A DNA stretch of 64,000 nt from NCBI GenBank assembly GCA_022826825.1, contig JAJDUD010000007.1, positions 1-64,000 of the forward strand, written 5' to 3'. The position numbers and the translations under genes are program-made. This stretch comes from Acidobacteriota bacterium (lineage in GTDB: Bacteria; Acidobacteriota; Vicinamibacteria; Marinacidobacterales; Marinacidobacteraceae). Below are positions 7,691 to 16,821 of the stretch, in pieces (position 1 is the first letter of the stretch; the number at the start of each line of letters is the position of its first letter). The notes below the pieces were generated by a model that was not told the origin of the DNA, searched no databases, and was given only the letters and a program-made list of their open reading frames with translations.

Positions 7691-9204
7691 TGCTCGGAGC
7701 CGGGTCTGGGGTCGACGGGACCGGTTGCCGACCGCCAGAACGGCGGCCGGGCGACGCCGGACAGACAGGACGCGTCCAGGCCCTCCGGATCGGCGCTATC
7801 GAGGAACTCGCCGATCAGCCGCGTCGCGCAGCCGGCCTGGAGCGTGCCGTGCCCCGTCCCCGGGACGACCAGATGGCGGGAATTCGGGAGGGTCGCCGCG
7901 GCGTGGTCCCCCCAGCGCGGCGGGGTGACGGGGTCCAGCTCCCCGGAGAGGATGAGGACGGGCGCCTCCGATCGGACCGGTTCGCGGTAGTCCGCGGGGA
8001 TTTCGCCGCGCGGCCAGACGGCGCACGCCTCGAGCATCTGCTCGGTCATGAGTTCGTCGATGAAGCTCTCTTCGGCGGCGTCCGCGGCCTCGCCGAGGGT
8101 CAGGAAGGGAACGTCCTCGGCGCACAGCACCGAAAGGAACATCCCGATCGCCAGTTGGGGGCCCGCGACCGGGTCGGCGAACACCATCAGGGGTCCGAAG
8201 TCGCCGTCGAGGGCGCTCTCCACCATGAGGGGAACGAGCGCCGCGCTCGACGGGCTGTAGAGCACCGCCCGCAGCACCCCGGCCACCAGCTCGCGGCTGA
8301 TGGGGACCTCCTGCCAGTCCCCGGTACGCGGGTGCCGGATCCGGTACTCCCGCGGCGGGTCCTGATCGAGGCTCGCCAGCAGGGTCTCGATGGAGTTCCG
8401 GAGCCCGGGGAAGCGGGCGTCACAGGCCGGGTCGGCGCCACAGGCGGCGGTGAGCAGGTTCAGCGCCCGTTCTCCGTCCTCGGGAAAGTGGAGCGGGATC
8501 CGCATGTCCACCGGCGCCACCCCGTCGAGGATGACGCTGCGGACGCTCTCCGGATGCCGGCGGAGGAACACGGTGGCCGCCCGGGTGCCGTAGGAGCCGC
8601 CCCAGAGATTGATGGGTCCGTACCCCAGGGCCACCCTCACCTCCTCCAGATCGTCCATGGCGACCGGCGTGGTGTAGTGCTCCGGGCTCGCGTCCAGCGA
8701 GTCCAGGCATTCCTGCCAGTCGTCCTCCGACAGCTCTTCGGGCATGCTGTCGAAGTACCCGGCCCGCTCCTCGAGGAAGTCGCAGGTGAGCGGGTTGGAT
8801 GCGCCGGTGCCGCGCTGGTCCACGAACACGGAGTCGCGAGTCCGGAAGAGATCCGGGGCCAGGCCCCGCAGGAGCGGCGCGAGTTCCGTGGCCGCCTGTC
8901 CCGGCCCGCCGGCCAGGTAGAACACGGGGTCCGGCTCGGCGTTCTGTTCCGTGGCCGGGAGGACCAGGATGTTCAGGCGGATCTTCCGTCCTTCGGGATC
9001 GGCCCGGTCCTCCAGGACTTCGAGGACGCCGCAGAGCGCTCCTTCGGGTCCCTCACCGGGCGTGCAGTCCGAAACGATGCTCGCCGGCTCCGCTTCTCCG
9101 TCGGCCGGCTCCTCCCGGTCGTCGGACCCGGAACGGAGAAGGACCACGACCCCCGCGATGGCGACTGCGGCGAGAAGACGCCAGCGCCGCGGAATTCTTG
9201 ACAA
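7687..9204 (-). CDS. Secreted alpha/beta-hydrolase of the tripeptidyl/prolyl aminopeptidase (TAP) group
   Basis: The 505-residue protein begins with a basic N-terminus and hydrophobic stretch (WRLLAAVAIAGVVVLL), a signal anchor or signal peptide. The core has FYLAGGPGQAATE (oxyanion region, HGGPG-like), FVDQRGTGASNPLTC, and the nucleophile elbow LWGGSYGTRAA. The C-terminal TAP-like segment gives LILSGELDPVTPPRWG with the acid and VPGTGHGTLQ with the histidine. This is the family of secreted S33 peptidases that remove N-terminal residues from peptides. The start codon is TTG. It is the first gene of the operon with the NatAB-like exporter. Confidence 0.82.
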   Translation of the reverse strand: MSRIPRRWRLLAAVAIAGVVVLLRSGSDDREEPADGEAEPASIVSDCTPGEGPEGALCGVLEVLEDRADPEGRKIRLNILVLPATEQNAEPDPVFYLAGGPGQAATELAPLLRGLAPDLFRTRDSVFVDQRGTGASNPLTCDFLEERAGYFDSMPEELSEDDWQECLDSLDASPEHYTTPVAMDDLEEVRVALGYGPINLWGGSYGTRAATVFLRRHPESVRSVILDGVAPVDMRIPLHFPEDGERALNLLTAACGADPACDARFPGLRNSIETLLASLDQDPPREYRIRHPRTGDWQEVPISRELVAGVLRAVLYSPSSAALVPLMVESALDGDFGPLMVFADPVAGPQLAIGMFLSVLCAEDVPFLTLGEAADAAEESFIDELMTEQMLEACAVWPRGEIPADYREPVRSEAPVLILSGELDPVTPPRWGDHAAATLPNSRHLVVPGTGHGTLQAGCATRLIGEFLDSADPEGLDASCLSGVARPPFWRSATGPVDPRPGSEQ

Positions 9205-9295
9205 CAGGGGGAATCCTAAATCCGTTCTCTATCGGGGAGTTACGGCCGTTCGCCCCGGAGGTTCCCCTGGACGGTTCGGCCAGGAGGCGTCCCCG

Positions 9296-11788
9296 TCAGG
9301 CGAACCAGCTCTTCCGCGCCTGCGGATGCTCGGACCTCAGCGCCTGCACCACGTTCAGGCGGGCGGCGGCGGTGGCGGGTTGCAGCGCCGCCGCCAGCAC
9401 GGCGGCGAGGAGCAGCAGCGGCACCAGCACGTAGACCACCGGGTCGAGCGGCGTGATCTCGAAGAGCAGGGGACTCAGCTCGCTGCCGGCCACGCGCACG
9501 AGCAGGAAGGCCAGGAGCAGCCCCGGAAGGAGCCCGAAGGCCGCGATGCGCAGCGCGTCCCGGAACACCAGCCGGCGGATGTCCGCCGGGGTGGCGCCGA
9601 ACGCCATGCGCACCCCGTGCGCCGGAACCCGGGCGTTCGCCTGGAACCCGACGACTCCGAAGACGCCCCAGGCGGCAAGCAGCAGCGCCGCGGCGGCAAA
9701 GACGCCGAGGAGCAGCGCGTAGAGCCGGGGCTGGGCGACCGATTCCCGGATGCGCTGTTCCAGCGTGCGCGGGTTCAGCGCCGCCAGTTCCGGATCGACC
9801 TCCGCGAGCCGGACGGCGGCGGCCTCCAGGACGGAGGCGCCCGGCGCGTGCCGGAGCACCACGCTTCTCCGGATGACGTCTCCGCCGCCCGGCATCCGCC
9901 CGTCGCCGTCCAGGCGATAGAGGATCGGCTCGGGCGGCGTGTCCACGCCTTCCTCGTGGACGTCTCCCACCACGCCGACGATCTGCCCCATGCCCTGGAG
10001 CTCGAGTCCCACCGGCGGGTCCGACAGGTACCGCTCGACGAGGCTCTCGTTCACGACGGACACCGCGCCGGGGTTGGAGCGGTCGCTCTCCTCGAACGCC
10101 CGCCCCTCCCGGAGCGGGATGCCCATCGCCTGGAAGTACCCCGGCGACACGCGGCGGAGAAGGGCCCGCGGCACCTGGTTGGGATCGGTGACCGGCGCTT
10201 CCCCGATCCGCTGGAAGCCGATGATGGCGCGTTCGCCACTCAGCGGGAGCGTGTCCACGACGCCCACCCGGGCGACCCCCGGGACCGCCGCCAGGGACTC
10301 GCGGACCCGGTCGAACAGCGCGGTCTGTCCCGCGGTGTCCGGGTAGCGGTCGGCGGCGACCTGGAGCTCGAAGACCGCGGTGTTCCCGGGCTCGTACCCC
10401 GGCGGCGCGCTCACCAGCGCCAGGAAACTCCGGGTCAGCAGGCCGGCGCCGATCAGCAGCGGGAGCGCGAGCGCCAACTGGAGGGCCGCGAAGAGGCCCC
10501 GGTGCCCCAGGCCGCGCGAACTCCCACCGAGCGGAGCGGACTCGCCCCGCGCCGAGGCGTCGAGGGCGGCCGCCGGGTCGCGTGACGACGCCTTCAGCGC
10601 GGGCAGGGTCCCGAACACGAGCGCGGCCAGCCCGGCGACGCCGAAGGTGAACCCGACGACCCGCAGGTCCACGCTCGCCGCTGCGAGCTGGGGCAGGCCG
10701 AGGACCGTCAGGGAACGCACCAGCCCGGCCCCGGCCACCGCCAGGAGGGCGCCGAAGGCTCCGGCGGCCGCGGCCAGCAGCGCGCTTTCGGCGAGCAGCC
10801 GGCGCAACAGGCGCGACCGGCCCGCGCCGAGCGCGCTCCGCACCGCGAGTTCGCGCTCCCGCCAGGCGGCGCGGGTGAGGAGCAGGTTGGCCACGTTACC
10901 GCAGACGATGAGCAGCACGAGCAGGGTGACCCCGAAGAGCGCCATGAGCGGCTGCCGGATCCGGCGCGTGGAACGCTCGGTGAACGAGTCGAGGTGCACG
11001 CTGACCCCCTCGTTGAGCATCCGCTGGATCTCGCTCTCCTCGCTCAACCGGGCGATGAGCGCGACGGCTTCCTCCTCGGCCTGTGCGATGCCGACGCCGT
11101 CCCGCAGCCGGCCCACCACCTGGACGAGTTCGAGCCGGACCTGCCCGGGCTGGAGGTCGGCGGGCGGCTCGGTCGGGTAGGGGACGTAGATCTCGGTGGT
11201 GGGGATCGGGAAGCCGAAGCCGGGAGGCATGACGCCGACGATCTGGAAGCTCCGGTCGTTGAGGCTGAGGGCCTGCCCCAGGATTCCCGGGTCGCTCCCG
11301 AACTCGCGCTGCCAGAACGCGTGGCTCAGCATCACCACCGCGTCCCGGCCCGGGGTCGCCTCCTCGGGACGGAAAGACCGCCCCAGCACCGGCGGCACCC
11401 CCAGGATCTCGAAGAGTTCGGGCGAGACCTGTTCGGCGGACAGCGGGCGCGGCTCGCCGGGCGCCGCCGCGAGCCCGCGGTAGGCCACGGGCCGGTCGCC
11501 GTACATGGCGAGTCCCTCGAACACCGTGTTGGCGTCCCGCCAGCGCCGGAAGTGGTCGGTGGAAAACGCCGCCACCTCGTCCGGCATCGGAAGCCGGGGC
11601 CGCCGTTCCCACACCTGCATCAGGCGTTCCGGCTCCCGGTAGTCCGGCGCCTTCAGCAACACCCCGTAGACCGCGGAGAAGACCGTCGAGGTCGCCCCGA
11701 TCCCGAGCGCGAGGGGCACGCACACCAGCAGGGCGAACCCCGGCCGCTTCGAGAGGCTCTTCAGCGCTTCAACGAACTCGTGCAGCAT
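9296..11788 (-). CDS. MacB/FtsX-type permease, acidobacterial duplicated orphan permease (ADOP) kind
   Basis: Starting at the ATG at 11788 the protein has 830 residues. The first span with the motif ALGIGATSTVFSAVYGVLLK leads into PDYREPERLMQVWE, the standard start of this family. A periplasmic MacB-PCD domain follows, then FtsX spans around residues 270-370 and a second half with another FtsX set at the C-terminus (RVPAHGVRMAFGATPADIRR; VYVLVPLLLLAAVLAAALQP). Such permeases occur without a dedicated ATPase and are expanded in Acidobacteriota. The open frame continues 81 codons upstream, but that part is made of the 106-bp repeats and is not protein. Substrate unknown. Confidence 0.88.
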   Translation of the reverse strand: MLHEFVEALKSLSKRPGFALLVCVPLALGIGATSTVFSAVYGVLLKAPDYREPERLMQVWERRPRLPMPDEVAAFSTDHFRRWRDANTVFEGLAMYGDRPVAYRGLAAAPGEPRPLSAEQVSPELFEILGVPPVLGRSFRPEEATPGRDAVVMLSHAFWQREFGSDPGILGQALSLNDRSFQIVGVMPPGFGFPIPTTEIYVPYPTEPPADLQPGQVRLELVQVVGRLRDGVGIAQAEEEAVALIARLSEESEIQRMLNEGVSVHLDSFTERSTRRIRQPLMALFGVTLLVLLIVCGNVANLLLTRAAWRERELAVRSALGAGRSRLLRRLLAESALLAAAAGAFGALLAVAGAGLVRSLTVLGLPQLAAASVDLRVVGFTFGVAGLAALVFGTLPALKASSRDPAAALDASARGESAPLGGSSRGLGHRGLFAALQLALALPLLIGAGLLTRSFLALVSAPPGYEPGNTAVFELQVAADRYPDTAGQTALFDRVRESLAAVPGVARVGVVDTLPLSGERAIIGFQRIGEAPVTDPNQVPRALLRRVSPGYFQAMGIPLREGRAFEESDRSNPGAVSVVNESLVERYLSDPPVGLELQGMGQIVGVVGDVHEEGVDTPPEPILYRLDGDGRMPGGGDVIRRSVVLRHAPGASVLEAAAVRLAEVDPELAALNPRTLEQRIRESVAQPRLYALLLGVFAAAALLLAAWGVFGVVGFQANARVPAHGVRMAFGATPADIRRLVFRDALRIAAFGLLPGLLLAFLLVRVAGSELSPLLFEITPLDPVVYVLVPLLLLAAVLAAALQPATAAARLNVVQALRSEHPQARKSWFA

Positions 11789-11813
11789 CGCGGTGAAACC
11801 GTAATTCTCCCCC

Positions 11814-12125
11814 ACGTCAGAACGCGCAGGTGGCCGGCCCGTTCCCGCACAGGAGCGCCAGTCTTCAGACTGGCATCGCGGCCGGAGGCCGCGAAACTCC
11901 CCCGACCGGGCGTGCCGCACGTCACAAACGCGCGGGTGGCCGGCCCGTTCCCGGGCAGGAGCGCCAGTCTTCAGACTGGCATCGCGGCCGGAGGCCGTGA
12001 AACTCCCCCAGCCGAGCGTGCCGCACGTCACAAACGCGCAGGTAGCCGGCCCGTTCCCGGGCAGGAGCGCCAGTTTTCAGACTGGCATCGCGGCCGCAGG
12101 CCGCGACACTCCCCCGACCAGGCGC
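11814..12125. repeat. Three tandem copies of a 106-bp unit, each with a hairpin half-element
   Basis: Units start at about 11814, 11919 and 12025; the conserved GCGCCAG of each unit lies at 11855, 11961 and 12067, giving a 106-bp period. Every unit holds the two-hairpin half-element: a first stem around GCCAGTCTTCAGACTGGC and a second around CGGCCGGAGGCCG, then GAAACTCCC. The third copy has GTTTTC for GTCTTC. This tract sits between the orphan permease start and the dipeptidase end and contains no gene. Confidence 0.85.
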
Positions 12126-12202
12126 GCCTCTGGACTGGACGAGAGCAGGGACGGCGTTACGCCATCCCCGTGGCGCGCCGCGTCATGCCGCGGAATAGCG
12201 AC

Positions 12203-12252
12203 GGGAGTTTCGCCCGCTGCGCGGGCGATGCCGGTGTGAACACCGGCGCTCC
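12203..12252. repeat. Hairpin half-element in opposite orientation
   Basis: GGGAGTTTCGCCCGCTGCGC followed by GGGCGATGCC and GGTGTGAACACCGGCGCTCC is the half-element of 11851-11901 read in reverse. Both stems have different base pairs from the other copies but still pair perfectly, so the structure is kept while the sequence changes. Confidence 0.75.
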
Positions 12253-12303
12253 TTGCGCTCCTTGCGCTCCTTGCGCTCCTCGTGCTCCTTGCGCTCCTTG
12301 CGT
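12246..12303. repeat. Short tandem repeat, 9-bp unit GCGCTCCTT
   Basis: Six units of GCGCTCCTT or one-base variants follow one another directly, starting inside the end of the half-element. The unit matches the last bases of that element, so the array probably arose by slippage of its edge. Confidence 0.8.
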
Positions 12304-12345
12304 CCTGCCCCTACAGGCGTCGCGAACCGCCAATAGGGTCGGGTC

Positions 12346-13821
12346 TCAGCGGTTCGGGCGGTCGGTCAGCGGACTCGGGTAGAGCTCCAGCAGCCCCGGT
12401 TCCGCCATCAGCGCCTCGATGGCGTCCATCTCCAGCGGCACGAACTCGGAGAGGTTCTCGGCGCCGTCCTCCGTGATCAGGATCACGTCCTCGACGCGGA
12501 TATAGATCCGGTCCTCGGGAACCCGGAACTGGGGTTCGATGGCGAACACCATCCCCGGGGACAGCGTCCCGTCGGGGTCGCCGACGTCGTGGACCGCCAT
12601 CCCCACCCCGTGCCCCATCGAGCGGCGTGTCGCAGCGCGGCGCCGGTAGGCGGCGGCGAACGCTTCCGCGGCTGGCCGGTAGTGGGGCTTCGTGAACGGC
12701 CAGGTCCGCGCCAGCTCCTCCATCCGCGTCGCCGCTTCGCCCATGATGGTGGCCACGTCGCCCGGCCGGATCGCGTCCAGGATCGCCCGGTAGCACGCGA
12801 GGTAGAAGCCGTAGAGGTCGCGCTGCCAATCGCTGAAGACGCCGTTCACCGGCCACATCCGGGTGACGTCGCTCGTGTAGTAGCCGATGTCCGGGCCGTA
12901 ATCCATGAGGACCAGGTCGCCGTCCTCGAGCCGGCTCGCCCCGCGGTGGTAGTGCGCGTACCAGGCGTTCGTTCCGGCCGCCACCAGCGAGTAGTAGGCC
13001 TCCGACTGCGCGCCGTCCCGGAAGAAGAGGAACTTCCCGACGGCGTCGAGTTCGTGCTCGTGGATCCCGGGACGGGTCGAGCGCATCGCCTCCATGAGCG
13101 TCAGGCCCGAGAGGTCGGTCGCCTTCCGGATGAGGGCGACCTCCCGTTCGCTCTTGACCAGCCGCAGCCGGTCGAGCACCGGCGACAGGTCCTCGATGTC
13201 CAGCTTGGGGAAGCGGTCCCGGAGCCGGGCGGCGAAGTTCGCCTCCCGGGACGGCCTGCCGTCCCACGGGTCATTGGCGATATCCGAGTTGCCCCGGGTG
13301 GCGAGGTCGCGGCTCATGGCGGCGAGTTCGGCGGGGCTGAGCGGGGTGTGGAGCGTCGGCGGGCGATTGCTCCAGGCCATCCGGGCGAGGTCGTCGCTCA
13401 GCTTCCAGGTCCCGAACACGTCGTCCACCCCGGTGAGTTCCCGGGCCAGGTCCGCGTCCTCCGCCGTCAGCAGGCGCCCCTCGGAGGCTTCCCGCCGCGC
13501 GTTCCGGTGCGGCAGGTAGAGCACGGAGCGGCGGGAGGCGCCGTCGAGCAGCAGGTAGGCGTGCGGCGTCTCCACCCCGGTGAGGTAGTAGAACGAGTTC
13601 GTCTGCCGGAAGCGCTGGTAGGCGAGGGGGGAGCCGGCGCCCTGAAGGACCGCCGCGCCTCCCGGTCCGACCGCGTCCAGCACGGCCTCGCGGCGCGCCT
13701 GGAACTCCTCCGCCGGGAAGTCCGTGGTGAAGATCGGGGCGTCCTGGGCCAGGGTGGTCGAGGCGAACAGGCAGCCGAGCAGGGCGGAAACCTGGCGGAA
13801 ACAAGCGGGCATGGGGATCAT
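12346..13821 (-). CDS. Secreted Xaa-Pro aminopeptidase/dipeptidase (M24)
   Basis: This 491-residue protein has a signal peptide ending near TLAQ-DAP at about residue 25, an aminopeptidase-P N-terminal domain, and the pita-bread M24 domain. The dinuclear metal ligands are visible in order: Asp in LMDYGPDIGYYTSD (two aspartates), His in MGHGVGMAVHD, Glu in FAIEPQF and Glu in RVEDVILITEDG. It cleaves the bond after an N-terminal residue followed by proline, here in the periplasm. The ATG at 13821 is used with GGGAG upstream; a second ATG at 13812 is possible. The gene is not in an obvious operon. Confidence 0.9.
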   Translation of the reverse strand: MIPMPACFRQVSALLGCLFASTTLAQDAPIFTTDFPAEEFQARREAVLDAVGPGGAAVLQGAGSPLAYQRFRQTNSFYYLTGVETPHAYLLLDGASRRSVLYLPHRNARREASEGRLLTAEDADLARELTGVDDVFGTWKLSDDLARMAWSNRPPTLHTPLSPAELAAMSRDLATRGNSDIANDPWDGRPSREANFAARLRDRFPKLDIEDLSPVLDRLRLVKSEREVALIRKATDLSGLTLMEAMRSTRPGIHEHELDAVGKFLFFRDGAQSEAYYSLVAAGTNAWYAHYHRGASRLEDGDLVLMDYGPDIGYYTSDVTRMWPVNGVFSDWQRDLYGFYLACYRAILDAIRPGDVATIMGEAATRMEELARTWPFTKPHYRPAAEAFAAAYRRRAATRRSMGHGVGMAVHDVGDPDGTLSPGMVFAIEPQFRVPEDRIYIRVEDVILITEDGAENLSEFVPLEMDAIEALMAEPGLLELYPSPLTDRPNR

Positions 13822-13903
13822 GGTCGGGGGTCTCCCGGATCGTTCGAAGTACCTATTGAGCAGCGGAGTCGGGCGCTACGCTTCCAATGGAAACAGAGTG
13901 AAC

Positions 13904-14809
13904 ATGACAATGGAAACTGAAAACGGACATTCGCTTCCCCAGCCCGGCGTGCTGGCCGAAATCCCGTCCCACGCGCGCTACCTGACCTTCCGGAGGCGTG
14001 CGTCGGCGCCCAGCCCGCGCGACGCGCTGGAGCGGCTCGCCGATCCGCATCCCGGGCTGCCGCTCGTCTTCGGCCTAGGGTCTTCCCTGGTGCGCGAGCT
14101 GGGAGCCGAGGTTCCGGGGCTGCGCGACTTTCCGGCCTCCAGCGGACCGGGATTCAGCGTTCCCTCCACCCCCGCGGCGCTCTGGGTCTGGCTGCGGTCC
14201 GAGGAACGCGGCGAACTCGTCCACGAGACCCGCCGGGTGGAGAAAGCGCTCGCCGGCGCCTTCGCGCTGGAGCGCGTGCTGGACGGCTTCCGCTACCGGA
14301 CGGGTCTCGACCTCACCGGCTACGAGGACGGCACCGAGAACCCGAAGGGCGACGCGGCGGCGGAGGCGGCCATCGTTTCCGGCGGCGGCCCCGGTCTCGA
14401 CGGGTCCTCGTTCGTGGCGGTGCAGCAGTGGGTCCACGACCTCGACCGCTTCGAGTCCTTCTCGTCCCGGACGCAGGACCACATCATCGGGCGCCGCAAG
14501 AGCGACAATGTGGAACTCAAGGACGGGCCGGACGCGGCCCACGTACAACGCACCGAACAGGAAGCCCCCGAGCCGCCCGTCTTTCTGCTCCGCCGCTCCA
14601 TGCCCTGGGCGGACGCGCGGCAGGCGGGGCTCGTGTTCGTCGCCTTCGGGAACAGCCTGGACGCCTTCGAGTACCACCTGGCCCGGATGACCGGGGCTGC
14701 CGACCGCATCGCGGATCACCTGTTCCGCTTCACCCGGCCGGTGACGGGGGCGTACTTCTGGTGTCCTCCGATTCGGGAAGGGCGCGCCGACCTGAGCCTC
14801 CTCGGCTGA
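13904..14809 (+). CDS. DyP-type heme peroxidase (YfeX-like)
   Basis: From the ATG at 13904 the protein has 301 residues. It carries the family-defining GYEDG at residues 139-143 (GxxDG, with the catalytic Asp142), FSSRTQDHIIGRRKSDN at 186-202, the proximal heme histidine in AAHVQRTE at 213, the distal arginine in LLRRSMPW near 230, and AFGNSLDAFEYHLARMTG. This is the short B-type with no export signal, so a cytoplasmic heme peroxidase using hydrogen peroxide. Two further in-frame starts (GTG 13898, ATG 13910) lie within 6 bp. It is followed on the same strand by the aquaporin and the DUF418 gene. Confidence 0.9.
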   Translation: MTMETENGHSLPQPGVLAEIPSHARYLTFRRRASAPSPRDALERLADPHPGLPLVFGLGSSLVRELGAEVPGLRDFPASSGPGFSVPSTPAALWVWLRSEERGELVHETRRVEKALAGAFALERVLDGFRYRTGLDLTGYEDGTENPKGDAAAEAAIVSGGGPGLDGSSFVAVQQWVHDLDRFESFSSRTQDHIIGRRKSDNVELKDGPDAAHVQRTEQEAPEPPVFLLRRSMPWADARQAGLVFVAFGNSLDAFEYHLARMTGAADRIADHLFRFTRPVTGAYFWCPPIREGRADLSLLG

Positions 14810-14843
14810 GCCCCCGAGCCGCCGCGGCGGGCTGAGGGATTAC

Positions 14844-14860
14844 CGTACGCGGCGCGTACG
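14844..14860. promoter_or_regulatory. Perfect dyad just upstream of the aquaporin start
   Basis: CGTACGC and GCGTACG are perfect 7-bp inverted repeats with a 3-bp centre, ending 4 bp before the ATG at 14865. The position fits an operator or a hairpin that hides the start codon. No protein partner can be named. Confidence 0.45.
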
Positions 14861-14864
14861 TTCC

Positions 14865-15533
14865 ATGCTGACCCGTCGTCTCGTCGCCGAGTTCCTCGGC
14901 ACCGCCGGCCTGCTCGCGGTGATCATCGGGGCCGGCATCATGGCCGTCAACCTGTCGGGAGGCAACGACGGGGTGGCGCTCATCGGAACCACCGCCGCCA
15001 TCGGCGCGGGCCTGGTGGTCCTCATCTGGCTGTTCGCCCCGGTCTCGGGCTGCCACATCAATCCCGCGGTGACGCTGGCCTTCCTGCTCCGGAAGGAGAT
15101 CTCCGGGCGCGACGCCGGGCTCTACGTCGTCGTGCAGGCGGCGGGCGGCCTCGCCGGGATGCTGGTGACCCACCTCATGTTCGACCTGCCGCTCCTGCAG
15201 ACGGCGACGCAGGTCCGCACGGGACCGGGGCAGTGGGTGTCGGAGGTGGTGGCCACCTTCGGCCTGATCCTGACCATCTTCGGCTGCATCAAGGTCCGCC
15301 CGCGGGCGGTGGCGGCCGCGGTGGGCATCTACATCTTCGCGGCCTGCTGGTTCACCGCCTCGACCTCCTTCGCGAATCCCGCGGTGACCCTCGCCCGGAG
15401 CTTCACGGACACCTTCTGCGGCATCCGGCCGCAGGACGCTCCGATGTTCGTCCTGATGGAGATCGTGGGCGCGCTCATCGCGACGCCGTTCGCGGCCTGG
15501 CTCTACCGCGCGAAGGACTCGAAGGGATCCTGA
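14865..15533 (+). CDS. Aquaporin / MIP-family channel
   Basis: The 222-residue membrane protein has six hydrophobic segments and both half-helix NPA boxes: CHINPAVTLAFLL near residue 63 and SFANPAVTLARSF near 170. The arginine after the second box is the usual selectivity-filter residue. LVAEFLGTAGLLAVIIGAG at the N-terminus is typical. It is a water or small neutral solute channel of the inner membrane; the filter residues do not let me separate water from glycerol or metalloid transport. The next gene begins 2 bp after its stop, so they are probably co-transcribed. A perfect dyad lies directly before the start. Confidence 0.9.
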   Translation: MLTRRLVAEFLGTAGLLAVIIGAGIMAVNLSGGNDGVALIGTTAAIGAGLVVLIWLFAPVSGCHINPAVTLAFLLRKEISGRDAGLYVVVQAAGGLAGMLVTHLMFDLPLLQTATQVRTGPGQWVSEVVATFGLILTIFGCIKVRPRAVAAAVGIYIFAACWFTASTSFANPAVTLARSFTDTFCGIRPQDAPMFVLMEIVGALIATPFAAWLYRAKDSKGS

Positions 15534-15534
15534 C

Positions 15535-16779
15535 GTGACCGCGCGCGCGGCGAAACCGGTGGAGGCCGGCGGGCGGATCGCCAGTCTGGACGTGCTGCGC
15601 GGGTTCGCGCTGCTCGGCATCCTGGTGATGAACATCCAGATCTTCGCGATGCCGTCCGCGGCGTACCAGAACCCGACGGCGTTTGGCGACCTCACCGGGA
15701 TCAACCTCGGGGTCTGGGCGTTCGCTTACGTCTTCTTCAGCCAGAAGTTCCTGACCCTGTTCTCGATGCTGTTCGGCGCGGGCGTCTGCCTCTTCGCCGA
15801 CCGCATCGAGGCGCGGGGCGGGCGTCCCGCGACATGGCACTACCGCCGGATGGGCTGGCTGCTGGCCTTCGGGCTCGCGCACGCCTACCTCCTCTGGGCC
15901 GGGGACATCCTGGTGACCTACGCGATCTGCGGGTGTCTGGTCTACCTGTTGCGGCGACGCCGCCCGCGCACGCTGCTGGTCGCTGGATTGGCCTCGCTCA
16001 CCGCGACGAGTCTGCTTCTGGTCGCCGCCGGATCCGCGCTGACGCTTCCCGGAGTCCCGGACGAAGCGATCGCGGAGGTCGAGAGGGGATGGAAGCCTGA
16101 CGCCCCCGCAGTGGAAGCCGAGGTCGCGGCCTATCGGGGCGGCTGGAGCGAACAGCAACCGGCCCGGGCGGCGGAGGCGCTCGGAATCCACCTCGGCTTG
16201 CTGCCGTTCTTCGCCATCTGGTTCTGCGGCGGGCTGATGCTCATCGGGATGGCACTCTACAAGTGGGGAGTGCTGGGCGCGGCGAGGGACGACCGCTTCT
16301 ACGCGCGGCTCGCCTCCATCGGCCTCCTGGCGGGCCTGCCGCTGGTGGCCTTCGGCATGTGGTGGAACTTCGCGGGCGACTGGGCCTGGCAGCGGTCCAT
16401 GTTCTTCGGCACGCTCTTCAATTCCTGGGGCTGCATCCCGGTGGCGCTCGGCTACCTGGGCCTTGTCATGCTCGCCGTGCGCCGGGGCTTCCTGCCGGGC
16501 CTCCAGGCGCGGCTCGCGGCGGTGGGCCGCATGGCCTTCACCAACTACCTGCTCCAGACGGTGCTCTGCACCACCATCTTCTACGGCCACGGACTGGGCC
16601 TCTTCGGGAGCGCCGAGCGCTACCACCAGCTCCTGATCGTCTTCGCAGTGTGGGCGCTCCAGTTGTGGCTGTCGCCGATCTGGATGCGCCGGTACTCCTA
16701 CGGCCCGCTGGAGTGGCTCTGGCGGACGCTGACGTACGGGCGCTTGCCGGGGACGACTCCCAGTTCTTCCACCACTTGA
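15535..16779 (+). CDS. DUF418 (YeiB-type) membrane protein
   Basis: This 414-residue protein starts with RIASLDVLRGFALLGILVMN, the hallmark N-terminus of DUF418 / acyltransferase-3-like proteins, and ends with VGRMAFTNYLLQT and YSYGPLEWLWRTLTYGR, both classic DUF418 sequences. About ten hydrophobic segments lie between. Function is unknown for the family; a transport or acyl-transfer role has been suggested for relatives. It begins with GTG 2 bp after the aquaporin stop and has no separate promoter visible. Confidence 0.88.
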   Translation: MTARAAKPVEAGGRIASLDVLRGFALLGILVMNIQIFAMPSAAYQNPTAFGDLTGINLGVWAFAYVFFSQKFLTLFSMLFGAGVCLFADRIEARGGRPATWHYRRMGWLLAFGLAHAYLLWAGDILVTYAICGCLVYLLRRRRPRTLLVAGLASLTATSLLLVAAGSALTLPGVPDEAIAEVERGWKPDAPAVEAEVAAYRGGWSEQQPARAAEALGIHLGLLPFFAIWFCGGLMLIGMALYKWGVLGAARDDRFYARLASIGLLAGLPLVAFGMWWNFAGDWAWQRSMFFGTLFNSWGCIPVALGYLGLVMLAVRRGFLPGLQARLAAVGRMAFTNYLLQTVLCTTIFYGHGLGLFGSAERYHQLLIVFAVWALQLWLSPIWMRRYSYGPLEWLWRTLTYGRLPGTTPSSSTT

Positions 16780-16821
16780 AGGCGGGGAGGCCGGCCAGCG
16801 CCTGCGAAACGCAGCCCAGAG

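Noticed and set aside
11789..12031. N-terminal extension of the orphan permease by 81 codons
   Set aside because: The extension is translated tandem repeat sequence; the family starts close to the first membrane span, which fits the ATG at 11788.
13094..13519. Plus-strand frame inside the dipeptidase gene
   Set aside because: It lies fully inside a well-supported M24 gene and has the Ser/Arg-rich composition of a shadow frame.
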